64,000 bases of DNA from Tolypeutes matacus (GCA_026826555.1 JAKSZT010053928.1:36375524-36439523), one strand, 5' to 3'; positions 35,160-46,985 are shown, counted from the first letter of the stretch. A program made the numbers and translations. The notes: generated from the letters alone by a model not told the origin.

Positions 35160-35730
35160 CTTTATGTGCCTGCCTGTCTGAACGAATGCATGCATGCAAA
35201 AGTACTAAGAATTCCCCTCGGTAGCTACATTTCTAAGCTCTTATTGTGGTTAGTTTGAGCATAAACTATGCCCTCATGTTCAAGTTTACAAATTTAATCA
35301 TAATCACTGTGAAAAATAGAAGAATAAACAACAGTTGAAAGATAACATTTTCCTAGCAGGAAAAGAATGAGGGTAGGCAAGACAAGGTTTGCTTGGAAGG
35401 TTATTTGAAATAGGAATTAAGTATTCTGAACCAAAACAATGACAGTCTTAATATTGAAAGCTTTGCAGTGAGGATCAAAATAACTTCTGGGAGTTTTCAA
35501 ACTGTGATTTTACGGTTTTACATCAGACCATATCAGGAGTGTGTATACTTTTATACTTTCTGATTACTGTAGTATATACTTCTTGTTATACTTTTTAAAA
35601 CTCAGTGAACTGCTGATAAATTGACACAATCCTTTAAATTACTTGCACATTTAGAGGTTTCAAATTTACTATGCTTTTACAGCTACAGATCCAGAGCTAT
35701 TGCATTTTATTTTATGAAGATTATTTTATG
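35160..35730. other. unannotated AT-rich DNA
   Basis: Nothing recognised. Confidence 0.45.
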
Positions 35731-35734
35731 ATTT

Positions 35735-35960
35735 ATGATTCTAAAAGCAACACATGCTTATTTTAAAATAAAAACCATACTCCAAAATAAACAAACAACA
35801 GTAAAAGCCATATCTGATAATACAAAGAAACTAACTGTTATTAACATTTTGGCTGCTTTTAGTACTTTTGTATGCATCATTTTATTTTAAACATAATGGT
35901 AGTATAGCATATATTAACCAATTTTCATGCATCTGAAGTTTACTTTGAGATTTATTTCCA
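35735..35960 (+). repeat. old L1 3' UTR-type fragment
   Basis: AAAAGCAACACATGCTTATT, then CTAACTGTTATTAACATTTTG, then TAGTACTTTTGTATGCATCAT resembles the '...CACTGTTAACATTTTGG...' block of old L1 tails. Confidence 0.5.
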
Positions 35961-36197
35961 GAAGATATAATCCAGTATACAAATTTAAATTTAATTTTAG
36001 GAGGTTTTTAAAATATAATATTTTCATTACCATGGTGAAAACTACAGAAAGATTGGATTAGAAAACTATGCTAATAATGATATATGCTTAAATACTTTTG
36101 AAAAAAAATTGTCTCACTAAGAAATAATGCAGCTGAAGGCTTCCTCTGACATTATTGCTGGATTCTGAGGGCAGGTCTGTCTTAGGCAAAGTACATG

Positions 36198-36267
36198 AAG
36201 ACTTTCACAGGCCTTCCTTTATCTTTCTTTTAATTCTCTTGGAAATGGTGGCTAGGAATCAGGGAGT
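36198..36267 (+). repeat. 70-bp direct repeat, left copy
   Basis: About 90% identical (roughly 7 differences) to 37623-37692, 1.4 kb to the right. Both copies end GGTGGCTAGGAATCAGGGAG and the similarity stops on both sides. It matches no named family I know. Confidence 0.88.
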
Positions 36268-36561
36268 GGATGAGTGGCTGAAAATAGAAGAAAACATCAG
36301 AGAAATTTAGTTTTAGCATAAATTCAGATTTGAGTTATAGGAAAATTTTATATCTCTGAGGGGTACACTTTTCCTTATCAAGTGCTAAGTAAGTGATCAA
36401 AGTATATATATCACGTGGGTTGCCAAAGAGAGAGTGAAATTTTGTTCTCTACATGAGTAAATAAAGAACACTATGTTACAATGATCCCTAGTATTGATTT
36501 GATCTGTATTATTCCTAAATTTAATCTATTTGAAGTTTTAAGGTTTGCATGCATTTATTTG

Positions 36562-37239
36562 CAAGCTGTATTAGTCAGCCAAAAGGGGTGCTGATGCAAA
36601 GTACCAGAAATCTGTTGGCTTTTATAAAGGGTATTTATTTGGGGTGAAAACTTACAGTTAAAAGGCCCTAAAGAGTCTACCTCAAGGTAGCTTCCTCATC
36701 AAAGTTAGTTGTCACATGTTGAAACAAGATGGTCGCTGATCTCTGCGAGGGTTCAGCCTTCCCCTATGGGCTTCTTTTCTCTCAGCTGTAGGCTGGCATA
36801 GAGCTTGTCTCTCAAGGCTTCCTCTCTCTCCCAACATAGGGCTTGTTTCTTTCCAGGTCTTCTATATCAGTCTTGACTTTCTTTCCCAGGTCAGCTGCAA
36901 GTTGTCAGGCAAAAGGGCCATCTCTTCCCAGGGTTTTAGCTGTTTGAGCCTTCTTCCTTCTGTCACATGGCAGGATCAAAATGACAAAATTCTCTCCTCT
37001 GGAGTGTTTTCTTGAGTGAGAGCCCATTTATATCAGCCCACCAAGGGGACGGGGATTCAACCTGAGTCACACCTTACTGATGTGATCAAATCAAAGCCCC
37101 ACTCTTAACAGGATATTTAATCAAGGGTCCCTCAACTGAATCCAATATAATCTAAGGGAATCACACCTGGAAGAATAGTTCACAAACATAATCTTTCTCT
37201 TTTTGGGATTCATAAATAATCTCAAACTATCACACAAGC
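36562..37239 (-). mobile_element. MaLR-like solo LTR, complete, with exact 5-bp duplication
   Basis: 668 bp (36567-37234), from TGTATTAGTCAGCCAAAAGG to ATAATCTCAAACTATCACA on the plus strand. It is flanked by CAAGC at 36562-36566 and 37235-37239. On the sense strand it starts TGTGATAGTTTGAGATTATT and ends GCTGACTAATACA, with a CAAATAAATACCC polyadenylation region near the end. It is the best full-length reference for the family in this window. The exact 5-bp duplication supports class III (ERVL/MaLR) integration. Confidence 0.88.
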
Positions 37240-37450
37240 CAACTCAAAAATTTGTGGAATATGAATAATGAATCAATCAATGCAATGTTTCATTATATTG
37301 ATGAAAACAATGTAAGACTCAATTCCTGCCTATGGTTACTCTCTCTGAGATCATGAGATATTTTAAGCTGCTTTGACATTGAGTGACTAGGTGTGCTGCT
37401 GGAAATTTAAAAAATATATATCTATATATTTATACATATAGATATATATT

Positions 37451-37570
37451 TATATATAATTTTAAAGTTTCTAGTAGAGACTTAAAAAAGATATACTTAA
37501 ACAGGTGAAGTTAATTTAAATAATAATATTTATTTAACCCAATGTGCCCAAATATTAACATTTTAACATG
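37451..37570. repeat. 120-bp inverted repeat, left arm
   Basis: The reverse complement of 38220-38338 at about 92% identity, including the shared word CCCAATGTGCCCAAATATTAA. It is followed at once by AT-rich filler and then by the right copy of the 70-bp direct repeat. Confidence 0.9.
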
Positions 37571-37583
37571 TTAATAACATAAA

Positions 37584-37622
37584 CATTATATATATTATAT
37601 ATTTTATATATAATATATATAT
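37584..37622. repeat. (TA)n-rich filler between copied segments
   Basis: Nearly pure AT alternation linking the inverted-repeat arm to the direct-repeat copy. Confidence 0.8.
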
Positions 37623-37692
37623 AAGACTTTCACAGCCATTCCCCTATCTTTCTCTTAATCCTCTTGTAAATGGTGGCTAGGAATCAGGGAGT
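37623..37692 (+). repeat. 70-bp direct repeat, right copy
   Basis: Partner of 36198-36267. It is followed immediately by an (ATAA)n microsatellite at 37694-37714. Confidence 0.88.
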
Positions 37693-38049
37693 CATAAATA
37701 AATAAATAAATAAATGTCCTGGATTACTTGATAGGTGAATCAGTGCACATGCATTCATGCATTTGTTCTTTCTTTTCCAAGAAAAAGAAAACTCATTATC
37801 TCACTTGAATTTTTCTTGCTTAAAATTTTTATAATGTTTTTTGCGAAATGACACAACCAAGAAGAGGAATATGATTGACACGTATTTTTAAAAAATGATT
37901 TTATTGAAAGAATTCAATTAATGAGAATATTCCATTACTCATTCATTTTTATTAATGAAGATTTTACTTTAACATATATGAATTTGTGTATATCTAAGTG
38001 TGTGTAATTGTGTGTGTGGTGGGGTATTTTCAGTGTTTGACACAGTATT

Positions 38050-38390
38050 CTGTTAAAGGTCTAGACCCATGCTGTTAAATATGTTACACAACAGGAACAT
38101 TTGAAATGTGGCTAGTCTGAGTTGTGAGGTACTGTAAGTACAAAGTACACACCAGATTTAGAAGTCTTAGTGTGAAAAAGATGAATGTAAAATATCTCAG
38201 TTATGTTTAATATTGTTTGCATGTTAAAATATTAATATTTGGGCACATTGGGATAAATAAATATTATTATTTAAATTAACCTCACCTGTTTAAGTCTAGC
38301 TTTTTTAATCCGCTACTAGAAAGTTTAAAATTATATATGTGGCTCACATTTATGGCTCACGTTGAATTTCTGTTGATCTGAAACACTATT
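38050..38390. repeat. possible old hAT-like DNA transposon containing the right inverted-repeat arm
   Basis: The words GACCCATGCTGTTAAATATG, TGAAATGTGGCTAGTCTGAG and ATGTGGCTCACATTTATGG resemble an old non-autonomous hAT-Charlie-type element with the 'CTGTCCAATA...GTGGCTA' theme. The arm at 38220-38338 lies within it. The family is uncertain. Confidence 0.42.
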
Positions 38391-40990
38391 AGCAATCATG
38401 AAGATACACAGAACAAGCTATAGTATTTTCTTATTATTCTGGACATACGACTCCAAAAATACTTATTTCTATATGCTGGATTAAAAGATCATTTCAACTT
38501 TATGGAAAGTTTGTAACAATCCTGCCAAGATATATACAACATATATAACAGGTGAGAGTTAAATTTATCAATAGTAAATGAAAGAGAATATTTTTTAAAA
38601 TCCCAGCAATTTTACCTTTATAAACTTTGTGACTTTCATTTGAAATTACCCTGAGAGTTTATAATACATTCTTTTCAATGGCCACGTTGGGAGTTTCCAC
38701 CTGGGTCTCAGTAAGATAATTTGTGTTTTAAAATGAAAATATGGATGCCAAATTGTCACCTTGCGGATGATAACGTCTAATTTGTGGGAAAGAGCATAGT
38801 ATGAGAGCCCGTTCAGCTTTATAAATTCCAGAAATACGGCAGACTGTCTCAGCCAGCCACAGCAGTTCTGGCTCTGGCAGGCCTCCCCTGCAGGGCATTC
38901 CTCCTCCAAACTTAAGGCACGGAGGAGCAGGGAAAACTATCTGCCAGCAGAATCATCCCCAAGAGGAGGAAAGTAGGTAGTGTGGGACCAATAGTGCTTA
39001 GTTAATTTTCCAAAACTTAACAATCATTTAAGACACTTTATCTCTGCAGAGGAGCCTGAATACATGAGCAGAAAGTCTCTGGAAGTTGCGCTCGTCAAGC
39101 AGTCTTAGGCAAGCAGAAACTTCCTGGAGTGAAGAAGTATTCCTTACTAACAATCTATAAAAGAGGGGGTGGGGAAGTGCGCCTTAAACTTAATAACTAT
39201 CGTTTATGTATCTTTACAGATCTCATAATGTTGCTCTTAAATACGGTTGCCATGCCTCACAACTCTTTGAAGCCAGTAACTACTTCATTTCCATTTTAAA
39301 ATCCACCCTTGCCTAGTCAGGAAGTGCGTGATATTTTGAGCACACTCTGTTGCCCTGTCTGCTGCCCCTTAACGTTATCAAACACAATCTCTCAAAAATT
39401 TTAGTCAGTTGGGTCTAAGTTTTGTGAATGAAATATAATGGGATGGTGATTACAATTCTTGACACCAAAATGAAGTAAAACATTCTTTTCTTCCTGTAGT
39501 TTTGAATTAATAGTTCTAAAGAGAAGTTTCACAAAACTTTGAACAGTCATTTTATTTCTAGAATTAGTGTCTTTACCAAGACTTTTAAAAGGATAGTGTT
39601 CATTTTAATAATAAGATGTAATAAGTTTATCCTTAAATAAAAGAAGGCAAAATAAACTATACTTGCTATAATTACTTTTAGTCAGACTTCAAATTTTTAT
39701 TATTTTTACTGCATAGTTCTGCATAGGGGTCATTGTCATGGTTATGTTTTCATAGATCTTGAATACTTGTAAAGAAAACAAAATATTTTATGATAAATTC
39801 AGTTTTTTAAAGGATGACAATATATGTAATATATATCCAGCTTCTCTCCTGATCTTTAGATGCTACGGAAGACTGTTAGAAAACCACTTCATAATCATTG
39901 AAATTTAATTCAAAATCTTTGCATCTGTTTTTTCCAAAAGTCTAATTACAGAAACTGTATTTTCAATCATAGCATATATTTTGTTTGTTTTTTAGTTTGT
40001 TAGGCTATATTGCTTTCTGTATTATAGAACTGTATGATTTCAATAACAGCATTACTTTATGTATTCTAATAAGTTAAAATGTTGTATATTATTTGTGTAG
40101 CCTGATGGGACTTATGTTGTAGCTCTTACTCAGGCAAATCCTTTTTTTATTTCAATGGACTTTTTGCTTGATTAAGTACTATAAGAATGTTCCTATTAAT
40201 ATCACTGTACAATTAGGTCATAGATCAGTAGGATTTTTTTTTCACATGTGTATGAGAGCTTAAATTTTCATCACCTTTGTTACGCTGGGGAACCTATTTG
40301 GCACTTGTTTCTTTTCATTTCATACCATTATTGATGTATAATTTAATGATGGAGGATTCCTAATGCATTTGTTGATAAATAGGAGACCAGCTTTGCTCTC
40401 TATAGGATTACTATGTTTTATCTTTTCTTCATTAAATTGTCAAGGTTGCTATCCTCAATCACAAGTACATCCTGTACACTAATGTACAACAATGATTGGT
40501 GATGGAAGAGTGCACTGGAGAGCATTTCAATTTTTGAACTTCCTGGTTTTAGGTTTTAGTTCATTTTCTTACAATTGATGTGCATGTAGAGATGTCATTG
40601 ATCTTGAGCTCCCAAATGCCTCATTTATTGCCTGATATTAAGCAAGGCATTCAGGGTGGTATGTTAACTCTCTCAGGCCAAAGGAACATTATTGAATGAA
40701 TAGAGCTATTACTGTATTTGGTTTTTTTGCATTCTGGTCAGTAACAGCATGCTTCAGAAATGATGCCAGGCACTCTTTTCCTGGCAAATGTTTGTATCCA
40801 AGTGTGCATCAGTCCAAATCATGACTTGATAGAGTTACAGAGCAGAATAAGAGCATCTGTTCATACAGTCCCTTTTTTGGAGGGCTAAACTGTAGTCTGA
40901 AGAGTTTAAAGATTAGTGATATCATATATAGTTAATGATATATTTGAGTATAAAAAGAAATGTGACCTGGCCCTCAAAGATTTGGGAGAA
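38390..40990. other. unannotated, mostly unique; CpG-retaining block at 38690-39190
   Basis: No gene is recognised. 38690-39190 is richer in G+C, retains an unusual number of CpGs for this window and is free of recognisable repeats. A minus-strand open frame of 87 codons (38646-38909) lies within it without known domain. It is a candidate regulatory or conserved block. 39200-40990 is plain AT-rich DNA. Confidence 0.4.
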
Positions 40991-40999
40991 TCTTTGGTT

Positions 41000-41140
41000 C
41001 TTTCACTTACTGGCTGTGTGATATTAGGAAAGATTTATAATCAATCTGAGTCTCAGTTTCTTTATTCACTCTATAATGATAATAATGACTACTTCATAGT
41101 TTTTGTGAAGAAAAATGGTAGATATGCAGTAATTGTTGGA
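41000..41140 (+). repeat. MIR SINE
   Basis: TTCACTTACTGGCTGTGTGA, then GAGTCTCAGTTTCTTTATTC, then ATAATGATAATAATGACTAC follow the MIR core and 3' half in order. Confidence 0.78.
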
Positions 41141-41199
41141 CTTCTTTCTTTTATTTATACTCTTTCAGAGAAAGTCACCACCAGATGCTAAAAGTTATA

Positions 41200-41630
41200 C
41201 ATTAATTTTTATTTATGTGTGATTAATTCAATTAATTAATTCAATAATTTCAAAAATCATTCTAATCATTATAATGTTCCAGAACACTCCATTGTCTTTC
41301 CATAACACTACATTGTCTTTAGTGGCTGAGCAGCATGAGAAGCAAAAAGTCACTGAGAAACTCTGAGTTTTAATCTCACTACCTTTGACATAAACCAGAG
41401 CTAGATAAATCTCAGCTTCTGAGTTTCCTTTAAGTGAAGAATACTTTGTAATTTCTCCCTTTCCATTGTATTTCTGTGAATAAGAGTGAAAATGAGTGCT
41501 GATTCACTTGCCATCTCTTCAACTCCCTTTGCCTCTTCTCTATTTAGTCTTGCAAGCACAGGCTTCTGGGATCCTATTATTGTAGTTATATATTTTTTCC
41601 ACTGAGGAGAAACTTATTCCTGTACATGAT
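41200..41630. other. unannotated DNA
   Basis: Nothing recognised. A TTAATTCAATTAATTAATTC repeat occurs at 41220-41245. Confidence 0.45.
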
Positions 41631-41639
41631 ATATTTTTA

Positions 41640-42735
41640 AATTCTTTTTCAGTAATTTCAAACTTATAGTACTGCTGCAAAAATAATACAAAACCAATAC
41701 AGAAAATTCCAGTATGTTCCCTACTCAGCCACCTAGGTTTACCAACTTTTGACATTTTGTGACATTTGTTCTCTTTCTCATTTTCTCCTTTCAAAATTTT
41801 TGAGAGTAGGTTGCAGACATGATGCTACTTAAATACTTATGTAACCTCATTAAGTACAGTTACCAAGTTCGAGAAATTTAACTTTGATATAAACAATGTA
41901 TATTCTATTTTTTGTCCCAATAATGCACTTTTGGGCATTTTCTACTCCATTATTAGATCCAGTCCAGGATCATGTTTTGTACTTAAGTTTCATTGCATTT
42001 TTAGTCTCTCTCTTTCCCTCTATCTTTTTATTGTAAACAATATGTAACTAAAAATTCTCTCATCTCTTCCTTTCCAAGCACACAATTCTGTGAGATTAAT
42101 CATATTCAAAATGTTGTGTTAGCCTCACTATCATCCATTATCAAAACTTTTCCATTTCCCAAACAAAACCTCTGCACAGAAAGCCTGCACCCTTCCCCTC
42201 TTCCCTCTGGTAAAATGTACTATACTTTCTGTCTCTATGAATCTTCATATTCTGGTAATTTCATATTATAAGTGGAATCATATAATATCTGTCCCTTTGA
42301 GTCTTATTTATTTCACTCGATAAGATATTTCAAGATTCATCCATGTTGTTTGCACATATCAGAACTTCATTCCTTTTTACTACTGTATAATATTCCATTG
42401 TTTATATATACCATATTTTGTTTAGCCATTCATCTGTTGATTGACATTTGGGTTGTTTCTGTCTTTTGGCTATTGTGAATAATGCTGCTATGGACACTGG
42501 TGTATAGATATCTGTTTGAATTTCTGCTTTCAATTCTTTTGGGGTATACCTAGATGTGGGATTGCCAGATCATATAGTACTTATATGTTTAAATGTTGAG
42601 GAACCACAAAATTGTCTTCCACAGCGGTTGCATCATTTTACATTCATATCAAAAATGCCCAAGTTCCTATTACTCTGCACCCTTACCAGCACTTATATTT
42701 TCTGCTTCTTAATAGCAACCGTTTAAAACAGTTTT
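41640..42735 (-). mobile_element. old L1 3' portion (ORF2 end and 3' UTR), minus strand
   Basis: The complement of an L1 3' end. TTCAAACTTATAGTACTGC and CAACTTTTGACATTTTGTG mark the UTR. TTCATCCATGTTGTTTGCAC, ATATTCCATTGTTTATATAT, CATCTGTTGATTGACATTTGG, GCTATTGTGAATAATGCTGC and GGGATTGCCAGATCATATAG are the ORF2-end region. There is no open frame. Confidence 0.8.
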
Positions 42736-42744
42736 TTCTTTTGG

Positions 42745-43215
42745 ACCCAAGATGGCAGCAGAGTAGGAAGTTCTAATAATCAGCTCTTCCCACAGGGCAA
42801 CTAATAATCAGCCAGGAACTGTCTGGATCAATTGTTTTAAGGACTCCAGAGACCAGAAGAACACAGTGCACCGTCCAGGAAAGAGCAGGAAGAGGAGACT
42901 GACATCTGCAGTGAAGATTTTGAGTAGATTCTTCCATGTTGCAGAGGTGGTTGCCCAATCCCCACTGGCAAGATGGGCTGCTTCTGGATCCACTCCCTGG
43001 CTGGAAGCAGCTCTTTCTCAAAAGCAGGGGTCGGGAAATGGCCTGGCACCAACTACAGTTGTTGATTGACAAATTCGGCTATCTGGATTCCAATCTTGAG
43101 CACAGCTGAGGCTTAAGCCTGCCCAAACCACCAAGAAGCCAGCAGCATTTGTGTTGTTTCCTCCCCCAACAGAAGTGGAAGCAGGGGTGACTGAAAAAGA
43201 CATCCTAAACCTATA
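42745..43215 (+). mobile_element. L1 5' UTR fragment, plus strand, lacking its 3' part
   Basis: Opens GACCCAAGATGGCAGCAG, the start of an L1 5' UTR with a YY1-type AAGATGGC at 42749-42756, and aligns with the 5' UTR at 53891 (shared CCAGAAGAACAC and AAGAGCAGGA words). It stops after about 470 bp and gives way to minus-strand L1 sequence. Losing the 3' part is unusual, because L1 copies normally lose the 5' part. Confidence 0.7.
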
Positions 43216-45175
43216 ACAGTTTCATAAAATGATACCAAATTAACTTGAATACCATACACAAACCATGTTCCTATTTCCTTGTGTCCCTCAACCTTTACGT
43301 AGTTCTTGTCACAAATTATATATTTATGTATTATTTGCCCAAAACTCATAGTTATCATTACTTTTCGTGCATTTTTATTTTAGATCCTGTAAGAAGTCAA
43401 TGTGATGTTACAAACTGAAATATAGTAGTGGCCTGTGTATTTACCCATGTCAATACCTTTGTTGGAGATCTTGTTTTTTCATTCAGTCCCAATCTATTGT
43501 TTAGTGTCCTTTCCTTTCAATTTGCAAAACCCCCTTTAGCATTTCTTGCAGAGCAATTCTAGTGGTGACAAACTCCCTTAACATTTGCTTATCTTGAAAT
43601 GTCTTAACTAATTTTTAAAAGACAGTTTTGCTAGATATAGGATTCTTGGTTGGCAATTTCTTTTTTTTTTTTTTTCCTTCCATTCAGCACTTTGAATATG
43701 TCATCCTGCTCTCCCTTGCCTCCATGGTTTCTGATGGGAAATCAGCACTGCAGCTATCCAGATTCTTTCTTGACATTTTGATTATAATCTGTCTTTCTGT
43801 GGGTCTACTTGGGTTTATCTTGTTTGAAGTCCTTTGAGCTCCTTGGATGTGTATATTCATGCATCTATATTTGGGAAATGTTAAGTCATTATTCCAATAT
43901 TCTTTCTGCCCCTTTATCTCTTTCTTCTTTTTCTGGGACGCCTATAACATGTATATTGGTTTCTCTAGCTCTGTTCACTTTTCTCATTCTTTTTTCTTTC
44001 TGTTCAACAGACTGAAACATTTCAATTGTCTTATCTTAAAGTTCATGGGTTCTTTCTTCTGTCAGCCCTAAGCTCCTCTTTTAACCCTTTTGGGAATTTT
44101 TAAATTCTAGTATTGTGGTCTTCAGCTCTGTTTTGTTCCATTTTACTCGTGCTATATCTTTATTAATATTCTCTTTTTTGCTCACCTATCATTTTCCTGA
44201 TTTCCTTTAGTTCTTTATCCATATTTTCCTTTAGGTCTTTGAGCATATGTCCAATGTCCAGTCCTCCTTGTTGATGAATTCTAATGCTTTATATTGCTCC
44301 TTTATGGGCCACAGTCTCTTGTTTATTTGTGTTACTTGTAACCTTTTTTGGCACACTGCACATTTATATACTTAATGTGTTATCACTGGGATTCAGTCAT
44401 TGAGGCATACATTCCTTAAGCTTGTGCCCAGCTGATGATTTGACAGAGATATTCTTGAATGCCAGGAAATGGGGAAAAAATATCTTTTCCTATTCTATTC
44501 ATATTGTCTTGTGTGAATGCCTAACGAATGAGTTTATTCTTCTCAGTGTTTTCTGTGCATGCATCTTGTCCCTGGGAATTCCCCCATTTATACAGACCCA
44601 AAGGTCCCCATTCCCTAGGAAGCAGTGCTTCCTCCAAGTCTCAGGTTCTACACTGTCTGTCCCACAGCCAGCATTTCTTTGCCTCAGGCAGCTGCATTTT
44701 GACTATTCTCTTACAACATTCTAGCTGCCCAGTGTTCTAGCTGCCTAGGCACAGGGAAAGTTCTGTGATGGCAAGGCTGCAATGAGTGGCCTGCTTCAGT
44801 ATTTCAAGCTGCTACCAAACAGATTGGCACAGACATACACGGACCCTAGTATGTGCACAAAGGTTACTTTGCTCCCTCTGGAGCCAGGACCAGGGATCTA
44901 CACTAGAAGTGCGGGCCAGCTCTGCCCTGAGCCAAGGAGGGGTTGGAGGAAGGGCCAGCAAGGGAGCCATGAAGTTTTCCAACCATTTTTAAGTTGTCTT
45001 TTTCTTGATTCACCACTTTTCCAATACTACAAACCATTAACTGTTTTCCAGAGTTCTGAGAAAGATAGTTCTGTCAAATTTTGCTTATTGTTTAAAACTT
45101 CTGAAAGGAGACAGAAACCTGGAACATCTCATGCTACCATCTTGGTGACATCCTCTTCCCATTCTGGTACACGGT
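43216..45175 (-). mobile_element. old L1 ORF1 and 5' UTR, minus strand
   Basis: Complement of L1 ORF1. Diagnostic words are CTTTGTTGGAGATCTTG, TTAGCATTTCTTGCAGAGC, CTAGTGGTGACAAACTCCC, TTTGCTAGATATAGGATTC, CTCCATGGTTTCTGATGGG, GAGCTCCTTGGATGTGTAT and TTTCCTTTAGGTCTTTGAGC. It runs to a 5' UTR ending CTACCATCTTGGTGACATCC near 45133-45152, the complement of an L1 5' end. Frames are shattered. It is probably the 5' part of the element at 41640-42735, with most of ORF2 missing. Confidence 0.78.
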
Positions 45176-45179
45176 ATTG

Positions 45180-45895
45180 ATGAGATATTTAAAAGATGCC
45201 CAAATTCAAAATTTTTCTTCATTTTTATTTGGATTGCCATTAAAGTTTGAGATACGGAATATAGTTGTTGAAATCATTTATTTGAAATATAGAATTTAAA
45301 TCATATGGCTCTTCCAAAATTAAAATATTATATATTTCAAACCATCTCCAATTCCATTGTTAACTAATTTTTGAGGAAAATTTAAGAAGTGAATTCTGGT
45401 ATTTTATAAATATTAGACAAAAATGGTTAAACAGCACTCTAGACCTGTGGATTGTTAAGGCAAATATATTTGGTTTGAAGCACTGTAGCATTAGGAAAAT
45501 CATTATCTAAGATAAAAATGCCAGCAGAATTCTTCCCAGTAAGAAACAAAGGACAATAACATGTCTTTGAAAATCAGTTAATCATTAAAAAAAAATTAAG
45601 AATATTTTACATAAAAGGGATTGCTATAATTAGACTTGTCAGGTATACATATCATTTTTTAGAAAGTAATTATGGACAAACTATTCATTTGGAATGAAAT
45701 TAATTAATGATAGGTTAGATTTGAAATATATGTAATAATACACATATTATGATAGCATCAGAAAATATTAATTTATGATACACATACCAAAATATTCTTT
45801 GCATAATAGCAACATATTTGTTTAATAATAATTCTTAGTGTTATACCTTATGCTTATGATATTCTATCATCCTATGATATCCTATCATCTTCAAA
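45180..45895. other. unannotated AT-rich DNA
   Basis: Nothing recognised. Confidence 0.5.
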
Positions 45896-45899
45896 CCAT

Positions 45900-46050
45900 T
45901 CATTTGAAATAAGATATTACTGTTATTCTCATTTCATAAATGACATAACTGAGGTTCACAAAGAATAAATAAATTTCTCAAGATTACCCAAATCAGATTT
46001 GAACCCAGGTCTTCTAATCCTAAATCCATTGATTTTACATTATAGTCCAA
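45900..46050 (-). repeat. MIR SINE
   Basis: The complement order is TTACTGTTATTCTCATTTCA, TAAATGACATAACTGAGGTT, then CAGATTTGAACCCAGGTCTTC, then TAAATCCATTGATTTTACA. Confidence 0.8.
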
Positions 46051-46059
46051 TTAAATAAA

Positions 46060-46860
46060 CAAGAAAATACTGTGATAACATGGAGAGAAGTGGATTGAAA
46101 AGTTAGCACCTGGATTCTAGTCCTTACTTTACCATTAACTCAGTGCTGGTGTAGGGCAAGACAGTTTGAATTTACCTGGATAAAACTGAAGCCCAAAGAT
46201 CTTAACTTGCCCAAGTCCACATCTTGGAGTATAATAGATGTTGTACACTCTTGGTGATATTAAGAAGGGAGAGTACCTGGAAATAAAAGATAATACAAGA
46301 GTTATTTGAAACAAATAAATGAAGTTAAGGAAATTTTGCAAGAAATATTGTAAAGCAATTTTTAAGAAGCCATATATTGGTGCTCATGCTCAAGGAAACA
46401 ACAGTTCTCTTGTTATATTCAGCTATTCAAAGCAATTATCTTCCCACTCTTACTTTTCCACCTATTTTATTTTCTCCAGGAAAAGGTTAGGCATCTTCTT
46501 TGGTTTACATTTCTTATTTCTGTCTTCTTTCTCAATGTTTTCAAGTCCTTATCTCCTCTTAAGACCCAGTGTCTTTCTTAATACAATTAGACTACCTACA
46601 AAGAGAAAAGTGTTTGTTGAAATACTAAGTACTAAGTTATTTTCAGAATCACGACTCAGTTTGGATGGTTAGTAATAACGTTTTATGGCAATTATTGCCT
46701 AAACAGAGCACAGATTAAGTGCTTTTTCTTGTTACAATTAAATTCTGTATCACATATTTAGTTGGGCATATCTATATTAAAATTCTTTTTCTGTCTTTTT
46801 TGCCACACTTATTACCCCTACGTTTTCTGGATATCCTCTCATTCCTTGCTACTCTACTAT
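46060..46860. other. unannotated DNA
   Basis: Open frames on both strands (46135-46341 minus, 46319-46672 plus) have no recognisable domain and background composition. No gene is called. Confidence 0.45.
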
Positions 46861-46863
46861 GGT

Positions 46864-46985
46864 CCACTGCTTAGCAGCACTGGCATCTCCTTGGACTTGT
46901 AGAAATGCAGAATCAAGACTCCCAGTCTGACTGAATCAGAATAATGTCCCCAGTTGATTTATATTCACATTAAATTGACCACTGT
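46864..46985 (-). repeat. MER5A-like fragment
   Basis: AGCACTGGCATCTCCTTGGA, CTTGTAGAAATGCAGAATC and TGACTGAATCAGAATAATG are the complement of the MER5A 3' half. Confidence 0.65.

Noticed and set aside
44422..45180. Overlapping 68- to 132-codon plus-strand frames as a gene
   Set aside because: They run antisense through an old L1 5' UTR.
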